Positions 1 through 11,371 of a stretch of 64,000 nucleotides of DNA are shown piece after piece. The notes beneath the pieces were generated by a model. The model did not search any database and was not told the origin of the DNA. It worked only from the letters and a program-made list of their open reading frames with translations. Source of the DNA: Symbiodinium sp. CCMP2592. Its lineage: Eukaryota > Sar > Dinophyceae > Suessiales > Symbiodiniaceae. The DNA is taken from contig CAJNDT010000001.1 of the NCBI GenBank assembly GCA_905221615.1, forward strand, positions 1,849,894 to 1,913,893, in the 5' to 3' direction. Positions within the stretch are counted from its first letter, which is position 1; the number at the start of each line of letters is the position of its first letter. The translations under genes were made by a program, and so were the position numbers.

Positions 1-2
1 GA

Positions 3-752
3 ACGCTGCTGCCACCGGCGCCGGCGGCAGGCGTTCTGGCACCAGGTGCATGGATCTCGCTTCGGCGACCGGGAGGTCTTAAGGGCCTGGTCACGGCGGT
101 AGCAGAAAATACCATTCAGGTACGTTTCCGCCAAAGCGATGAGGACTCAGAGGAAGAGGATGACCGCTTGGCAGAGCCTGTAACGCTTCCGCGAGACGAG
201 CGTTTCGAGGTGATTCCATCTGTGGGCGGTGGCTTGGGCACTGTGATCCTGAACTTGCAGCAAACAGCGCAGGACGGGAAGATGACACTGCGTCTCTTCG
301 GCAAGTCGGATGACATTCTGCGAATGCTGCTGCCGGAGCTGGGATTTGGCCTGAGCATCGTACGTCCCCCGGTCTGGCCCAGGCAGGAGCGAGTGCTGGT
401 GCCCTACGACAAAGACGGTCGGCGCTTGCGGTCGGGCTCGGGTAAGCGGATGTGGCTGGACCTTCAGAAAGGGCAAGCGGTGCGCATAACGCCCGGCCAC
501 AACATCCAGGGGGCCAAGCAGCCTGGATACATGCACATCGGGGCGAGGAAGCCAATAGTGGTGAAGGGAGAGACGCGACAACCAGGTGTTGGAGTCGGAA
601 CAGTGTTGAACCGCTGCAATACAACCTGCAGCTTTATCTTGCAGATCGAAGGCGTCCAGATGCGCTTAGGCATTTGGTGGCTAGAGAGTGCCATGAGAGG
701 TGGAGTGACCCATTTGCCAATTGTGAACCGAGATCCCGTCTTCGAGGACTAG
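3..752 (+). CDS. Hypothetical protein, 3' part of gene (partial)
   Basis: One frame stays open from the left edge of the window to a TAG at 750-752, about 249 codons. I do not recognise the family. The N-terminal visible part has a short segment GLKGLVTAVAENTIQVRF that resembles a small beta-barrel (KOW/Tudor-like) strand pattern, followed by an acidic stretch (SDEDSEEEDD, about residues 48-57), then a mixed alpha/beta-looking region rich in G and V. A conserved-looking C-terminal part contains GQAVRITPGHNIQG and VGVGTVLNRCNTTCSFILQIEG. Length without stops, balanced amino-acid use and charged clusters argue for real coding. The true start lies outside the window or in an upstream exon. The beta-barrel idea is only an impression. 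Confidence 0.6.
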   Translation, partial: TLLPPAPAAGVLAPGAWISLRRPGGLKGLVTAVAENTIQVRFRQSDEDSEEEDDRLAEPVTLPRDERFEVIPSVGGGLGTVILNLQQTAQDGKMTLRLFGKSDDILRMLLPELGFGLSIVRPPVWPRQERVLVPYDKDGRRLRSGSGKRMWLDLQKGQAVRITPGHNIQGAKQPGYMHIGARKPIVVKGETRQPGVGVGTVLNRCNTTCSFILQIEGVQMRLGIWWLESAMRGGVTHLPIVNRDPVFED

Positions 753-3350
753 GAGACTACTCGTAGCATTTCAAGAGGTCACAGGTACCGTCAAGCCCAG
801 GGGCTCCAGAGCGAGCGGTGAATCTGGCGCGAAGTCCATCTCGGCCAAGGTCTTCTAAGAGGTTCCTTGGCCGTGCCATTGTACAGCTGGCAGCACGATG
901 GAAAAGCCCGAAAGGGCAGTGCATCCGAGTTGCCTGCAGGCAGGACGACGGAATCTGCTTGAAGGTAGCCCCTCCAGAAAGCCCACCTCCGTGTTGTGCT
1001 CTGAAACTTCAGACCGCTCACACAAGGCCTGCGCCTTTGCTGGACAACCCAAGTGTGGCGCTGTGCGCCGGCTATTTTTGGCTGCTTCTCTCCTGTCACG
1101 GTTGTGACGCTAAGACCGAAGGCCAGGAGGCATCAGCTCGTTTTGATGATTTCAGGTGTGTAATCTCGATGGCCATGGACTTTTTCCTCTTCTTTGTAAG
1201 TTCACTTGGGGAGACTCGGATGCAAGAGTTGCGGCGTAATTCGCAGCTGTATAGGGACTTGCCGTTTTCGCCGACTGGCTGTAGCTGAAAGCCGCGTCCT
1301 CCACTGCACCAGCACCGCCTAGGGCCTAGAGTCGGCTCCTGTGCGCGAGGTGATATTTGCAAGCTTGTGCGGCTCTTGGCGATGAGCTGTGAACGTGGCC
1401 ATGCAATGAGTGGAGAGCGTGAGCTGAAGTGACCTCTCAGATTGCGACAAAGCTGCGACATACCGCTGTGGTGGTTCCTCGCACTGGTTGGCGGCTGCCC
1501 GACGCACCGCTTTTGTCTCGGCCGGGGCCGGCACTTCCGCTCCCAGGTCTTGTGGCCTCCATCAGTGCGGTGCTCTATGCCAAGATGGCCTGGACGGAAC
1601 ATGGCAGTGACAGGAGCCCCAACCGCTTCCGTGAGCAGTCCTTAAGTCGTCGGGGTGCCAGGACATGGACCATTCATGGTTTTCTGGCCTTTGTACGAGC
1701 CCCAACATCCGCACAAGCAGAAAGGTCTCGGGTTCGTGGCATCGAGGTCGTTTTCCTCGTGCAGGGCGGCACGATGGTTTGGGGCGGATACCTCTGCTGG
1801 CTTGTGAGCCACTTGGGAAAGCCTTGTCGCGACGGGGCTGCTCGGCCTTTCAAAATGAGTTTCAGGCCTTGGCAAGCTCAGAGTGCGCTGTTGCCGCTGC
1901 CCAAGCAAAGGACAATCAAGGTCTCAGGGAGTGACTTGTGGGGTCTCAGAAGATGCTGAGGACGTTCTCAACTTCACGCTTGTATGCACTGCCTCGTTCT
2001 CGGCTGCCAACATGCGCTAGCTGCAGCTCCTGCGAGCTTGTTTTGTTGGCTTCCTCCTGGCCTGTCCTAGGGCCTACTGGCGCTGATTGAAGTCATCGGC
2101 TTCTTTTCGGCCACGCCCCTACTGCACCACAGATTCTCGGCCAAAGTTACAAGATGCGGTGGCTGTGAGTGCGTTAATCTACAGGTGTACTTCGTCTTCA
2201 TCCCCTCCTTCATGATGCAGCTGCGCGATGCTGCAAAGTTTACGTAGTCATGGTGTCGCGCTCTTAGCCCAGTGTCGTGTTGCAGCGGGTAGATAAACGT
2301 GGTTCTTACTGTGAGAGCTTTTCCATGCCTTGAGCATACCATGGCATGTTGATTGGAATTGTGGTGGTGCGATGACAGAGTATGAACTCCGTAGACAAAC
2401 GATGCAACCCTGAACACCATGAAGCGTCCGAATCTAGACAGTGTCTGTCGCGGAGCTTGCCCAAAACAGTAGTCACATGGGGCGAGACCGTGGCAGCATG
2501 GATCCTAAACACAGCGCCGTCTTCCTGTGGGCTCAACCTCCCGGGCAAGCATCAGCCCAGTTCCGAAGAGCGACGAAGGACAACGCTTGACTTGGACCAG
2601 TCAAGAAGCCTAGTTTGTTTTCCTGCTTGGGCAGCACAGCCCCGGTTTCAGCCCGTGTTTGCCTCCGTGTACTGCCAAAGGGCAGTAGTAGAGTTAGTAG
2701 AGGTCTGAGCTGGACCTGTCAGAGTTTGCAAGCACATGAGGCAAGTGCTGCCAGAAAAAGGGAAACTTTGGATAGGATCGGTTGGCATGTCTCGCTCCGT
2801 GTTGACAGGTGCTCAGACGATGGTGAGTCTTTTCCGTCATTTTGCTGCCGGCTACCCCGCAATTGGCCCAGGTCGCGCATTCCATGCGGCGCCCATGCTG
2901 CGTCCACGGAGTCATAGAGCGAGACGCAAAAGACAATCGGTGTGGCTGGGTTGCCAACTTGTCTCGGTTCGGGTTTGGGCAGGGGACAACAGCGTTTCCG
3001 CATCGCTGCACCTCTCATCTAAGTTATGGCCATGGAAGCAGAAGGTGTGGCAGGCACCGCAGAAACCATCTTTAAGTAAACACACAGATTGACTGTGAGC
3101 CCATAGAGACTTGGAGCTTCAAGTCCGCAGACCATGTGCCAGTGTTTTGAATGCTGGACGAACAAGCTTTGCTCGGAGCCAAGCTCCAGAAGCCCAGAAG
3201 TCGCACGAAGTCAATGAAGTGCGCGCTGAGCCGCGTGGTAACTCCACGGAATCCAGTAGACTTACTTCAACTTCGCCAGCTTTGGTCGCCATGGCGCTCG
3301 CTCTGGGTGTGCCGCAGGCTGGCTGCCGGGTCTACTTGAGGCTCTCTTGG
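753..3350. other. No convincing gene
   Basis: Several overlapping open frames exist on both strands but none shows a recognisable motif, and frames on opposite strands look equally plausible. I see no tRNA, rRNA or long tandem repeat. It may hold the 3' flank of the first gene and undetected small exons. Confidence 0.4.
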
Positions 3351-3354
3351 AAGC

Positions 3355-3571
3355 GTGCTCTGGGAGGTCTACACCCCGCCTGTGGGCGACCAGCTGATGG
3401 CACTGGACCCGACTGCACCACGCGTGAAGGCGCGGGCTGCGGGCTCCCGCCTTTTGGGTTTTTCCTGGACTCAACATCTCTGGCAGGTCCTGGCACCGGG
3501 CTGCGAGCTGCGGCTCATCGTGGATGACGACAAGCACGCCAGGGTGCGCATCAGTGGCACGTCCGTTGCAC
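3355..3571 (+). CDS. Candidate internal exon, unknown protein
   Basis: The frame reads LWEVYTPPVGDQLMALDP and continues through a hydrophilic stretch to ELRLIVDDDKHARVRISGTSVA. It ends at GTTGCAC|GTAAGT, a full consensus GT donor at 3572. Third codon positions are GC-rich, unlike the flanks. The 5' border is not resolved and no partner exons were found, so this is a candidate exon only; the family is unknown. Confidence 0.4.
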
Positions 3572-3837
3572 GTAAGTTTCACGTTAAATCGCCTTTCGGC
3601 TGAGGTGAAGCTGCTGCCAGAGCAGGTGCCCAACCCACGGCCTGGTCAGCCTGTTTTGGCCTAAGAAAGGGGTCGGCTGTCCATTCCTGGCATGTGCTGA
3701 AGAGACAAGGCCGAGACGAGTGCAGAGATTTTTGGGGCGGAATTGGTGCCTGGACAGGCCGGCGGGTTCCGTTGTAACATTTTTTCGCATAGTCGTGTGT
3801 TGTTTGCTGAGTGCTGTTTGTCGTGCCTTTTTACACG

Positions 3838-4000
3838 GCCCCGCAAACCCCGAACCCTAAACTCTAAGCCCTAAACTCAAAAACACTAAACCCCCAAAGC
3901 CCCAAACACCTAAACCCTAAACCCATAACTCCAATATAAGCCCTGAACCCTAAACCCCTAAAGCCCAACGCGAATAAACTCTAAACCCTAAACATCTTGA
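3838..4000. repeat. Interstitial telomere-like CCCTAAA repeats
   Basis: About 160 bp of imperfect CCCTAAA units with frequent variants such as CCCCAAAG and CTCTAAG. The orientation is C-rich on the plus strand. The unit is the plant/dinoflagellate-type telomere heptamer, here inside a contig and degenerate. Confidence 0.85.
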
Positions 4001-7000
4001 CCGTCGCATTCAGCTAGGGACAGTGTAAATTGCGAGACGTGAAGCCTCTAGAGAACCGCATGTGTTTGCAAACCGCAAATGCTGCATCTCACGACGTTTG
4101 CGGTCTGTTACCCAAATCGAAGCTGTAGGTAAGCCAGGGTTTTGAGCATCCCTGCTGCTGAAACGACTCGTGTAATGTCCTTGCGACCCAGGACTATCCT
4201 CTCTTGGGCGGGTCCCGCACAGCCATTTACACATGGCATGGCTGCAAAGTGCAGGTGGGGAAGTGTGCCTGATTGAAGAATTTCATTCTTTTGTCATTGT
4301 CTGTCCAGGTTTCTGGTCCCACTGTACAGGAGTACGACGCCCCAAACGTGGTGATGCGAGACTACCTGTGCTGTGCAGACACTCTGCTAATGGGGGCTTG
4401 TCTTGCTAATGTGCAGAGGAACATCGAAGTGCCTTTTTGTTGAAATTTCCGAAGCGTTTCATAGGCCCTTGGCCACGGCTAGCGGCTAGTTCGCCGTTTT
4501 CATTGAGGCAGTGCTCGAACAGCGCCGCATGCGAGCCGACGATCTCGGGCTTCCTGCCCCGAGAGTTTTAGCCATGCGCCAAGACTGTTTGCCTCCAACA
4601 GCACACAGCACGCAGCAGTGCAGCATTGCTGCATACTCTCCTGGTTTGGTGGAACGCGTTGACATGCAAGAACCTGAGACCACGCCCAGGTGTGTGGCAG
4701 CGCTTTCTCCGGGAAAAGCTCCCTCTGTCAGGCGAAAGTTGAGGTCTTCACGCTGGTGATGTCTTGCGCGGTTGTCCCCTGTTAGATTCTCTGCAACTAT
4801 GCATTGAGACGGGTGACACCGGCCTGTGGCTGTGGGAAGAAATGGGAAGTGGACTCAAGCCCTTGCTTTGTGAGAAGCCAGGAGCACACTCCTGTCTTCG
4901 TCGAGTTAGACACCCGCTACTCCAGCATTCGCCAGCTACAGGCGGTGGAGTAGTCCTGAGCGCTCGAAGCGATTCCTCTCCCGTGCCAGAGCGTACCGGC
5001 TTGCGTCACAGCCATGACGGTGGAGCACGCGTCTGACGAGGCCTCGCCGGAAAGCCTGGGTAGCCTTCGAAAATGTAGGCCATTTCGATGGTTTGCCTGA
5101 GAGTGCGAGGAGCCCATGAATCGCATCGCCTACTTCTATGGGCATCTGGAGTGGAGTCCGTGCCTTAGATGACTTTGCACAGCTGTTGTGCTTGCGGCGG
5201 GTGGCCCAATATCACTTGCGCCACTCCGTGCACTTGGAGCTGACTGCTTCGAATTCGCAGGTGCGAACCCGGAGTGGTATCAGCGTGTGGTGTCTCATCT
5301 GAGCCGCGTGGTTTCTGCGAAGTCGGAGCCTCGGAGCCTCGCCGCTGCGCCGCTGCGCCTCTCTCTCCACAGTGGCTCAGCTTCCCCAAGGCTGTCGCAT
5401 GCCACCTCCAGAGAGGTCCCAAGGGCCCCGCCCAAGGGCCCCCAGAAGGGCGGAAGGGGGCGGATGCGTGTTTTGCTTCTCTCCGCAGGGTGCTCGAACG
5501 AGCTCCTCGGGCTTGGTCGTCAACGCACCTTTCCAACCCACTCCCGCCGGGGTCTCGGAAAAACCTGCGACCTGCACGTTTCTGCAAGGGGTCTTCCACT
5601 AATCGGTGCAACTTCTGCAGCTTTCTGTGTGCTGTTCAATTGCGATGCTCAGGAACTCTTACATAAGATCATAGAGATGTTTGAGGCACGGGCAGCTGTA
5701 TTCCGTTCAGCCGCACAGCTAATGTTCGTTCTCGTTTGGTGATGTTTCTTTCATGTCTTGCAGTTCCTTGATGGAAGCCGTTTGCATTGCCACTGTTCGG
5801 GCCAGATCGATGTCGTCCTGGTCCTGGACAGCGAAGCCCTGCACGCTGCCCTTTGCAGGATGCTGGGTGCCCCAACCCGAGGGATAGACTGCAGCTTGCG
5901 GCGAATGGATTGTCCAGTCGCATAGCTGATAAAGTCAGGTGTGCATGGGAGCACCTGTGCGATGCCACTGACTGACAAACTTCTCTTGCCAAGGTTTGCG
6001 GGCTGTCCAAAGATCAATGGCGTGCCCAAAGTTGAGGTGGTTCTGCTTCCAAAGGCGGCCAGAGCTTAAAGTCTGGCATCCTTTGCGAGTCCTCGACAGA
6101 TGTTCCTGCGGCCCGGCTAGGCTGGAGGGGTGGTGCAAGCCGCTTCGAAGCGGATCCGCTTCATGCGGGCTTGCGCCCGAGATCAGACATGCGTGAAACG
6201 TGGAGCCTGCGAGCAGAGAGTTTCGAGGCCCTGAGAGTTCGAGACTACTTCCACGGCGTGCCGAGCTTGTGTGACTTACGGGCCTCGGTTGTATCTCAGG
6301 AGCATTCCGTTCCCGTCCCGAGGTGATGAGGGACTTTAGCCCCTTCTCCGTCCTGGTTGACCTCGGTGATGCACCCTGGGTCGAAGATGTTGCCGGGCAT
6401 CGGGCGTGCAGCGAAGCCTCCGTTGCAGGTACAGCTCGTGCAGATCGAGACGGCGACACTCTCTGCCTCCATGCTTCCGCTGGGCAAGGACCAGCTTTGT
6501 TTAGGCGGCAGCTTGAAGCTGATCTTCCGATCATGTAAGGGGGACGGTTGAGCAGCACCTCCCTGAAGCCATGCAATGCTCTCTGCTGGACTAGAAGTAT
6601 GTGCTTGTTGGACCCGAGGGGCCAAACTAAGCTTCCTTGTTGTCTCGTCAGTCATTTCAAGCAGTGCCTTCAGAGCGCTCGAGAAGAAAGACACTAAGCA
6701 GTCTTACAACTCAGTGTAGGTTTGCAGGCTGAACCGCAGATTCCCCTGCTGGTAATCTGCCGGCTTTCCGATTCGCTTTGTCAGCTTTCGAGATAGCAAG
6801 ACAAACACAAGGAGGGAGCATCATGAAGAGGGGTGGAGTGACCTGTGCAAAGCTCTAGGAGTCGCAGAAGTCTGTGGACTTCATCGTGAGTGCCCAAGTT
6901 CTCCGCGTCAAGTCGGCTTGTGCAGTGTTTCTGCAAGTGACGGCAGTCTTGCACTGGGGACATTGAACACATAGTTTCTGCTCAAGGAGTTCGGCTTGAG

Positions 7001-7190
7001 AAGCCGGAGCAACGAATAGCGGAAGTGGGAGACACTCCACGCACACTAGCCATGCAGAACAACACCTGATGTTAAGAGAGGCAGCAGTATTCTGCCCACT
7101 GAAAAAGCCGCCACAGCACAAAAAGGCAGGAAGACCGAAGCCTTCACTCGACTCGCGGTTCTTTCGTAGTAAAGCCGAGCCTGCGAAGCC
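4001..7190. other. No convincing gene
   Basis: This stretch has short open frames on both strands, including GC-rich ones at 5.2-5.7 kb and 6.3-6.7 kb, but no motif, no clear exon borders and no strong codon signal on one strand. Small exons could be hidden here. I see no structured RNA gene. Confidence 0.35.
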
Positions 7191-7334
7191 ATGCCGCCGC
7201 GATACGATTTCCGCGAGCCGTACAACAAGAGAGATCCGACTCGCCAGTCGCTGCTAATCAAGGACAGTGGATCCTGGAGACTTTGGTCGAGAGAGGTTCG
7301 GCATTGGGCCAGGAAACAGCGGGCAAAGAGCTGA
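7191..7334 (+). CDS. Candidate coding segment, 47 aa, unknown
   Basis: ATG at 7191 opens a frame beginning MPPRYDFREPYNKRDPTRQ and continuing to a TGA at 7332-7334. The product is strongly basic and aromatic (RLWSREVRHWARKQR), and codon use is balanced. After the stop a different frame stays open to 7831 with a hydrophilic product, so an intron or frame change near 7320 is possible. No family is recognised. Confidence 0.3.
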   Translation: MPPRYDFREPYNKRDPTRQSLLIKDSGSWRLWSREVRHWARKQRAKS

Positions 7335-7910
7335 AGCACGTGTTCTCCAACTCCCGGCTTTTGGACCCGAACGGCGGCTCCCAGGACGACAGAAAAGCTC
7401 GAAAGCACGAAGCACATCTTTTCTCGTGTCACGGTGCTCCGGTGCGTCCGGTGCTCCGGTGGAGGAGCCGCGGACGGCGCCAGCAGCGCCAGCCCGGGTC
7501 TGGTGCCGAGGAGCTGCGGTTCGACTGCAGGGCCTGGAGCACCGCAAGGCAAGGAGAGCCCCTAAAGAACCCCCCCCGAAAGAACCTCCAACCTCCGGGG
7601 CGGCGGGGCGGAAGCCGAACTTCTCTCTCGCACCTTCCACTCGAGGACCTGAACGGCGCACTTGGCACCGTCGTGGCAGTGGGGACCTTGGCGAACGCTT
7701 CGGTGTCGGGGTCTTTGTTCCCTGCAGTCCATCTGGGATACCACCCGCTCCAACAACATGTTCCTTCACTCCCGGATGGGGATCAACAAATCAGATATAG
7801 AAATCACATAGGTATCAAAAGCACAACTTAGCAATGCTGTAAATAACAGTATCAGTGTCTGCAGCCACAAACCGGAATTTTTGTTTCAAAGACGACGACT
7901 ACTACGTAGC
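7335..7910. other. GC-rich segment with open frames in three frames, undetermined
   Basis: Three overlapping frames stay open because the stretch is GC-rich and poor in stop codons. I cannot tell which, if any, is coding. No motif was recognised. Confidence 0.3.
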
Positions 7911-7911
7911 A

Positions 7912-8077
7912 GTACCGCCGCCACCGCCACCGCCACTGCCACGGCCGCCGCCACCACCACCACCACCACCGCCACACCCACCACCACCACCACCACCACC
8001 ACCACCACCACCACCACCACCACCACCACCACCACCACCACCACCACCACCACCACCACCACCACCACCACCACCAC
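7912..8077. repeat. (CCA)n trinucleotide tract
   Basis: An interrupted CCG/CCA tract starts near 7912 and becomes a pure CCA run from about 7978 to 8076 (about 33 units). It passes directly into TTTAGGG-type repeats at 8078 with no spacer. The proline, threonine and valine homopolymer frames here are artefacts of the repeat. Confidence 0.95.
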
Positions 8078-8625
8078 GGGTTTAGGGTTTAGGGTTCAGG
8101 GTTCAGCAGCTCCGGTCCGGAAAGTTTGAAATAACACCCACGCACCCCTGAATCCCATAACATTGAGAGAGTACAATTTTCTTAACTTTAAAGCCCAAGT
8201 CCTACATTCAAACCCTAAAGCCCAAAACCTAGTCCTTAAACTTAAAACCTAACCCGAAATCCCAAAGCCCAAACCCTAGGCCCAAACCCTAAAGCCGAAA
8301 CACTAAGCCCTAAATCCCAAAGCCGAAACCCTAGGCCCTAAACCCTACAGCCCAAACCTTAGGCCCTAAACCCTAAAGCCCAGACCGTAGACCGTAAACC
8401 CTAAAGCCCAAGCCCCAGGCCTTAAATACTAAAGCCCAAGCCCCAGGCTCTAAACGCCAAGGCCCTACCCAAAACCCTAGGCCTTAGACCCCAAACCTTA
8501 AAGCCCAAACCCTCGGCCCTAAACCCTAAAGCCCAAACCCTAGGCCATAAGTCCTAAAGCCCAAACCCTGGCCCTAAAATCTAAAGCCTAAACCCTAAGC
8601 GCGAGCCCAAACCCTAGGAAACCCG
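8078..8625. repeat. Degenerate telomere-like tandem tract
   Basis: The tract starts with TTTAGGG-type units (8078-8105) on the plus strand. From about 8190 it switches to the opposite orientation and is built of a roughly 21-bp unit of the form CCCTAAAGCCCAAACCCTAGG, repeated many times with point changes. Both orientations of the telomere-like motif therefore lie within 500 bp. This is a derived higher-order version of the heptamer rather than an intact telomere. Confidence 0.85.
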
Positions 8626-8633
8626 AAAAAAAC

Positions 8634-8990
8634 GCATTGCCAGCGAAGGTTTGCTGGCGGAAAATTTGTATTTCTTCGCTGACAACGGCGATTTCGCCCG
8701 TGCCAGCAAAGAAATGCCGGAAATCGCCATTGTCAGCGAACGGTTTCTGGTTTTCCGTCGGCAAACCAGTGACCCTTCGCTGGCAACGGCGCTTTTTCGA
8801 AAATCGCCATTGCCAGCGAAGAAATACTGATTTTCCACCAGAAAACTAGAAACCGTTCGCTGGCAATGGCGAAAAACCAGAAAAACCGCGATTGCCAGCG
8901 AAGGGTTACTGGTTTTGCGGCGGAAAATCGGTATTTCTTCGCTGGCAATGGCGATTTCGCCATGAAAAACCATTGTCAGTCAGCGAGAGC
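8634..8990. repeat. Array of alternately inverted 16-20 bp elements
   Basis: The motif TTCGCTGGCAATGGCGATTT occurs in forward orientation near 8674, 8775, 8856 and 8938. It occurs in reverse complement near 8635, 8721, 8801 and 8888, and partly near 8971. The orientations alternate strictly, and spacers of about 15-45 bp also share sequence (GGTTTTGCGGCGGAAAAT, TATTTCTTCGC). Each neighbouring pair can fold into a hairpin. No coding reading makes sense. Confidence 0.85.
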
Positions 8991-9014
8991 ATAACATATA
9001 GATACGTAAGAAAA

Positions 9015-9112
9015 AGAGGTTTAGGGTGCAGGGTTTAGGGTTTAAACCCTAAACCCAAACCCTAAAAACCTAAACCAAAATCCTAAACCCACCCCAAACC
9101 CTAAACCCTGAA
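9015..9112. repeat. Telomere-like repeats, two orientations back to back
   Basis: TTTAGGG units (about 9018-9041) are followed immediately by CCCTAAA units (9042-9112). The junction reads GGGTTTAAACCC, a head-to-head arrangement of short interstitial telomere-like blocks. Confidence 0.85.
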
Positions 9113-9119
9113 CCGTAGC

Positions 9120-9313
9120 CCCCCATTCCCACTCTCACTGCCACTCCCCCTCCCGCTGCCACTTCTACCCGTGCCTGTGCTTGCCAGTACCAGTACCAGT
9201 GCCACCACCACCACTACCATTACCACTGCGGCTACCGCTGCCGCTACCGCTACCACGACCACCACCAAGAACTGCAATAACAACAACAACTACAGCAACA
9301 AAAACATCATCAT

Positions 9314-9373
<60 letters not shown>

Positions 9374-9390
9374 TTACTATTACTACTACG

Positions 9391-9448
<58 letters not shown>

Positions 9449-9765
9449 CTACTCCTACTCCTACTCCTACTCCTACTCCTACTCCTACTCCTACCCCTAC
9501 TCCTACTCCTACTCCTACTCCTACTCCTACTCCTACTCCTACTCCTACTCCTACTCCTACTCCTACTCCTACTCCTACTCCTACTCCTGCTGCTGCTGCT
9601 GCTGCTACTGCTACTGCTCCCAACTCCCACTCCTACTCCTGCTCCAACTGCTTCTACTCCTACTCCTACGCCTACTCCTACTCTTACTTCTACTCCTACT
9701 ACTCCTACTCCTGCCACTGTTACTGCTTCTGCTACTGCTACCGCTACTGTTCCTGCGGCGTTTTC
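9120..9765. repeat. Compound trinucleotide/hexanucleotide microsatellite
   Basis: Ordered blocks: CCA/CTG/CCG-rich triplets (9120-9270), an AAC-rich part (9270-9310), (TAC)n from about 9314 to 9446 with three interruptions, (TCCTAC)n from about 9447 to 9588, (TGC)n to 9605, then degenerate CTCCTA/CTG triplets to about 9760. Open frames across it on both strands (poly-Y, poly-T, poly-V, poly-S) are repeat artefacts. Confidence 0.95.
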
Positions 9766-9865
9766 ACTCTGTTGATTTCTGTTTCGGTTGAATGATAGAT
9801 GTGTTTTTTCCTTCACCAGCCCCATGCCGAAACCCGGACTTCCCGAAACTGAGCGTCGTCGGGGC

Positions 9866-10067
9866 TTGGTTTTACGGGTTTGTGAAAATCTGACAAAAAC
9901 GGAAGCCGCGAGATGGAGACTTGTTCCGCACTCCAATGTCGCAAGCGTCGTGTGACGCGTTGCCCCAAAGGACAAGCCTGATGAGTTCGGTCGCATCTAC
10001 GTTGACGTAGGCAAGGACAGGCGGGAAAGAAGAACCAGAGTGCTGAAAGTACTCCCGGAGAGGCTTC
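9866..10067 (-). CDS. Candidate exon, unknown protein
   Basis: On the minus strand a frame beginning LKPLREYFQHSGSS and continuing through VNVDATELIRLVLWGNASHD to a TAA has protein-like composition. It is preceded by a possible acceptor (CCTTCAG). No family is recognised. The overlapping frames are less protein-like, but the case rests on composition only. Confidence 0.25.
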
Positions 10068-10119
10068 AACCTGAAGGCCGGGTGTGCCTGTAAAATGTAT
10101 GGATAAGAGGCAGAACATA

Positions 10120-11365
10120 CATAGTCACATAGTCATGTATTATGTTGCAGCTGGATATTGCGAGAATAGACATAGAGAGGTAAACAGATAAAGAGAGAGA
10201 CAGATACATCGATATACAGCAATCTGGTTCTTACTCTTTGAGGGGCCGGGCCGTGGTCGAGATAGGTCAGACGTCTACAGGGCATGACGTGCTGGACCCC
10301 CTCGGCGCGAGCCCCTGGTCCTCCTCTGGCATTCGGACTGGCTTTCCAGGTGGGTTCGGGTCAACTTGGAGCTTCTCCCGCTTTTCGCCCTCTGCACGGC
10401 TCATTTTGTCGGCAGGCTTTGGCGTCCTGAATGTGAAGCAGTGGAAATCACAGCCGGAGCTGGCTGACAAGTTACACCAGGTCTCTTTGGTGTCGCACCG
10501 ATCCTTCGCGCGAACCGCCTCCCGGCTACTGCTTGCCTTGCCTGGGCTTGGGGGCCTTGCAACTTCAGCTTGTTAGGCTACAGACTCTCTCCTGTCCAAG
10601 GTGAATGGAGGGTTTTTCCCGGAGCCCTCTGCTGAAAGTGTCTGAGTGGCTTCCACGTCTTGCACGCAACTGTAAACTGTATCTTTAAGCCTCTCGCGGC
10701 ACAGCTTCGTAGCAAGACTGCTAGTTGCACCAGCACCACGCTGGGCCAGCCAAGCTTGCCCAAAATCCGTTTCTACCCTTGCCCACACGGGCCGAAACCT
10801 CCCGAAGCGGAGCAGAGCGGACGGAACGAGGAAGCAGGAGTGCAAGAAAGATGTTACATTGAAGCGAAAGGCCAGTACATCTGGAGGTTAGCGTGCTGTA
10901 TCATCGCCTAAACGCATGCAATGTGCACAGGAAGCACCTGAAGAAACCTCGACATCTCAACCGAGTCTTCAGTGAAAGTCAACCCTCGGAATCATAAGAT
11001 TATCGAGATGACTGAGCTGCACTAGGCAGGGGGAGCAAGTGTTGTGTAGTTGTCTCTGCACCTCTACTTGGTTCGCAAACTCGTATCCTTCTCTTGGTCA
11101 GTTTCCTTTTCTTTGGATTTTGCTTCTTTAAGTCTTCAGACTCAAGAGGACCGGGAGGAATCCAGGCCGAGATCCGAACAGAGGCCTGGAAGTGGAGTCG
11201 TCTCGTTCCGTGCGTTTATGGCAGTTTGTCAATGCCCGGCATGAGCACCGCGCTGCCAAAGACGCTGCGGGAGGAAAAGTGAGAAGAAGTGAGTCTCCCC
11301 CTTTCCCCCCGACCTCCGTCCCGTCAAAGACATGGCCTCAGGTCCGACCGTTCAGTGGGCAACCG
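10120..11365. other. No convincing gene
   Basis: This holds open frames without motifs. A minus-strand frame near 10267-10470 is hydrophilic (KPADKMSRAEGEKREK), and a minus-strand segment near 11200-11260 could be a terminal exon (VFGSAVLMPGIDKLP, then stop). Neither could be linked to neighbours. Confidence 0.3.
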
Positions 11366-11371
11366 TCAGAC

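Noticed and set aside
7855-8129. Long poly-proline, poly-threonine and poly-valine open frames
   Set aside because: They are the six-frame translation of the (CCA)n tract and have no independent coding support.
8634-8990. CRISPR array
   Set aside because: Repeats alternate in orientation and spacers are related to each other, unlike CRISPR. The genome is also eukaryotic.
9165-9996. Very long frames rich in Tyr, Val, Ser or Arg-Ser
   Set aside because: They translate the TAC/TCCTAC microsatellite; all frames stay open because the units lack stop codons.
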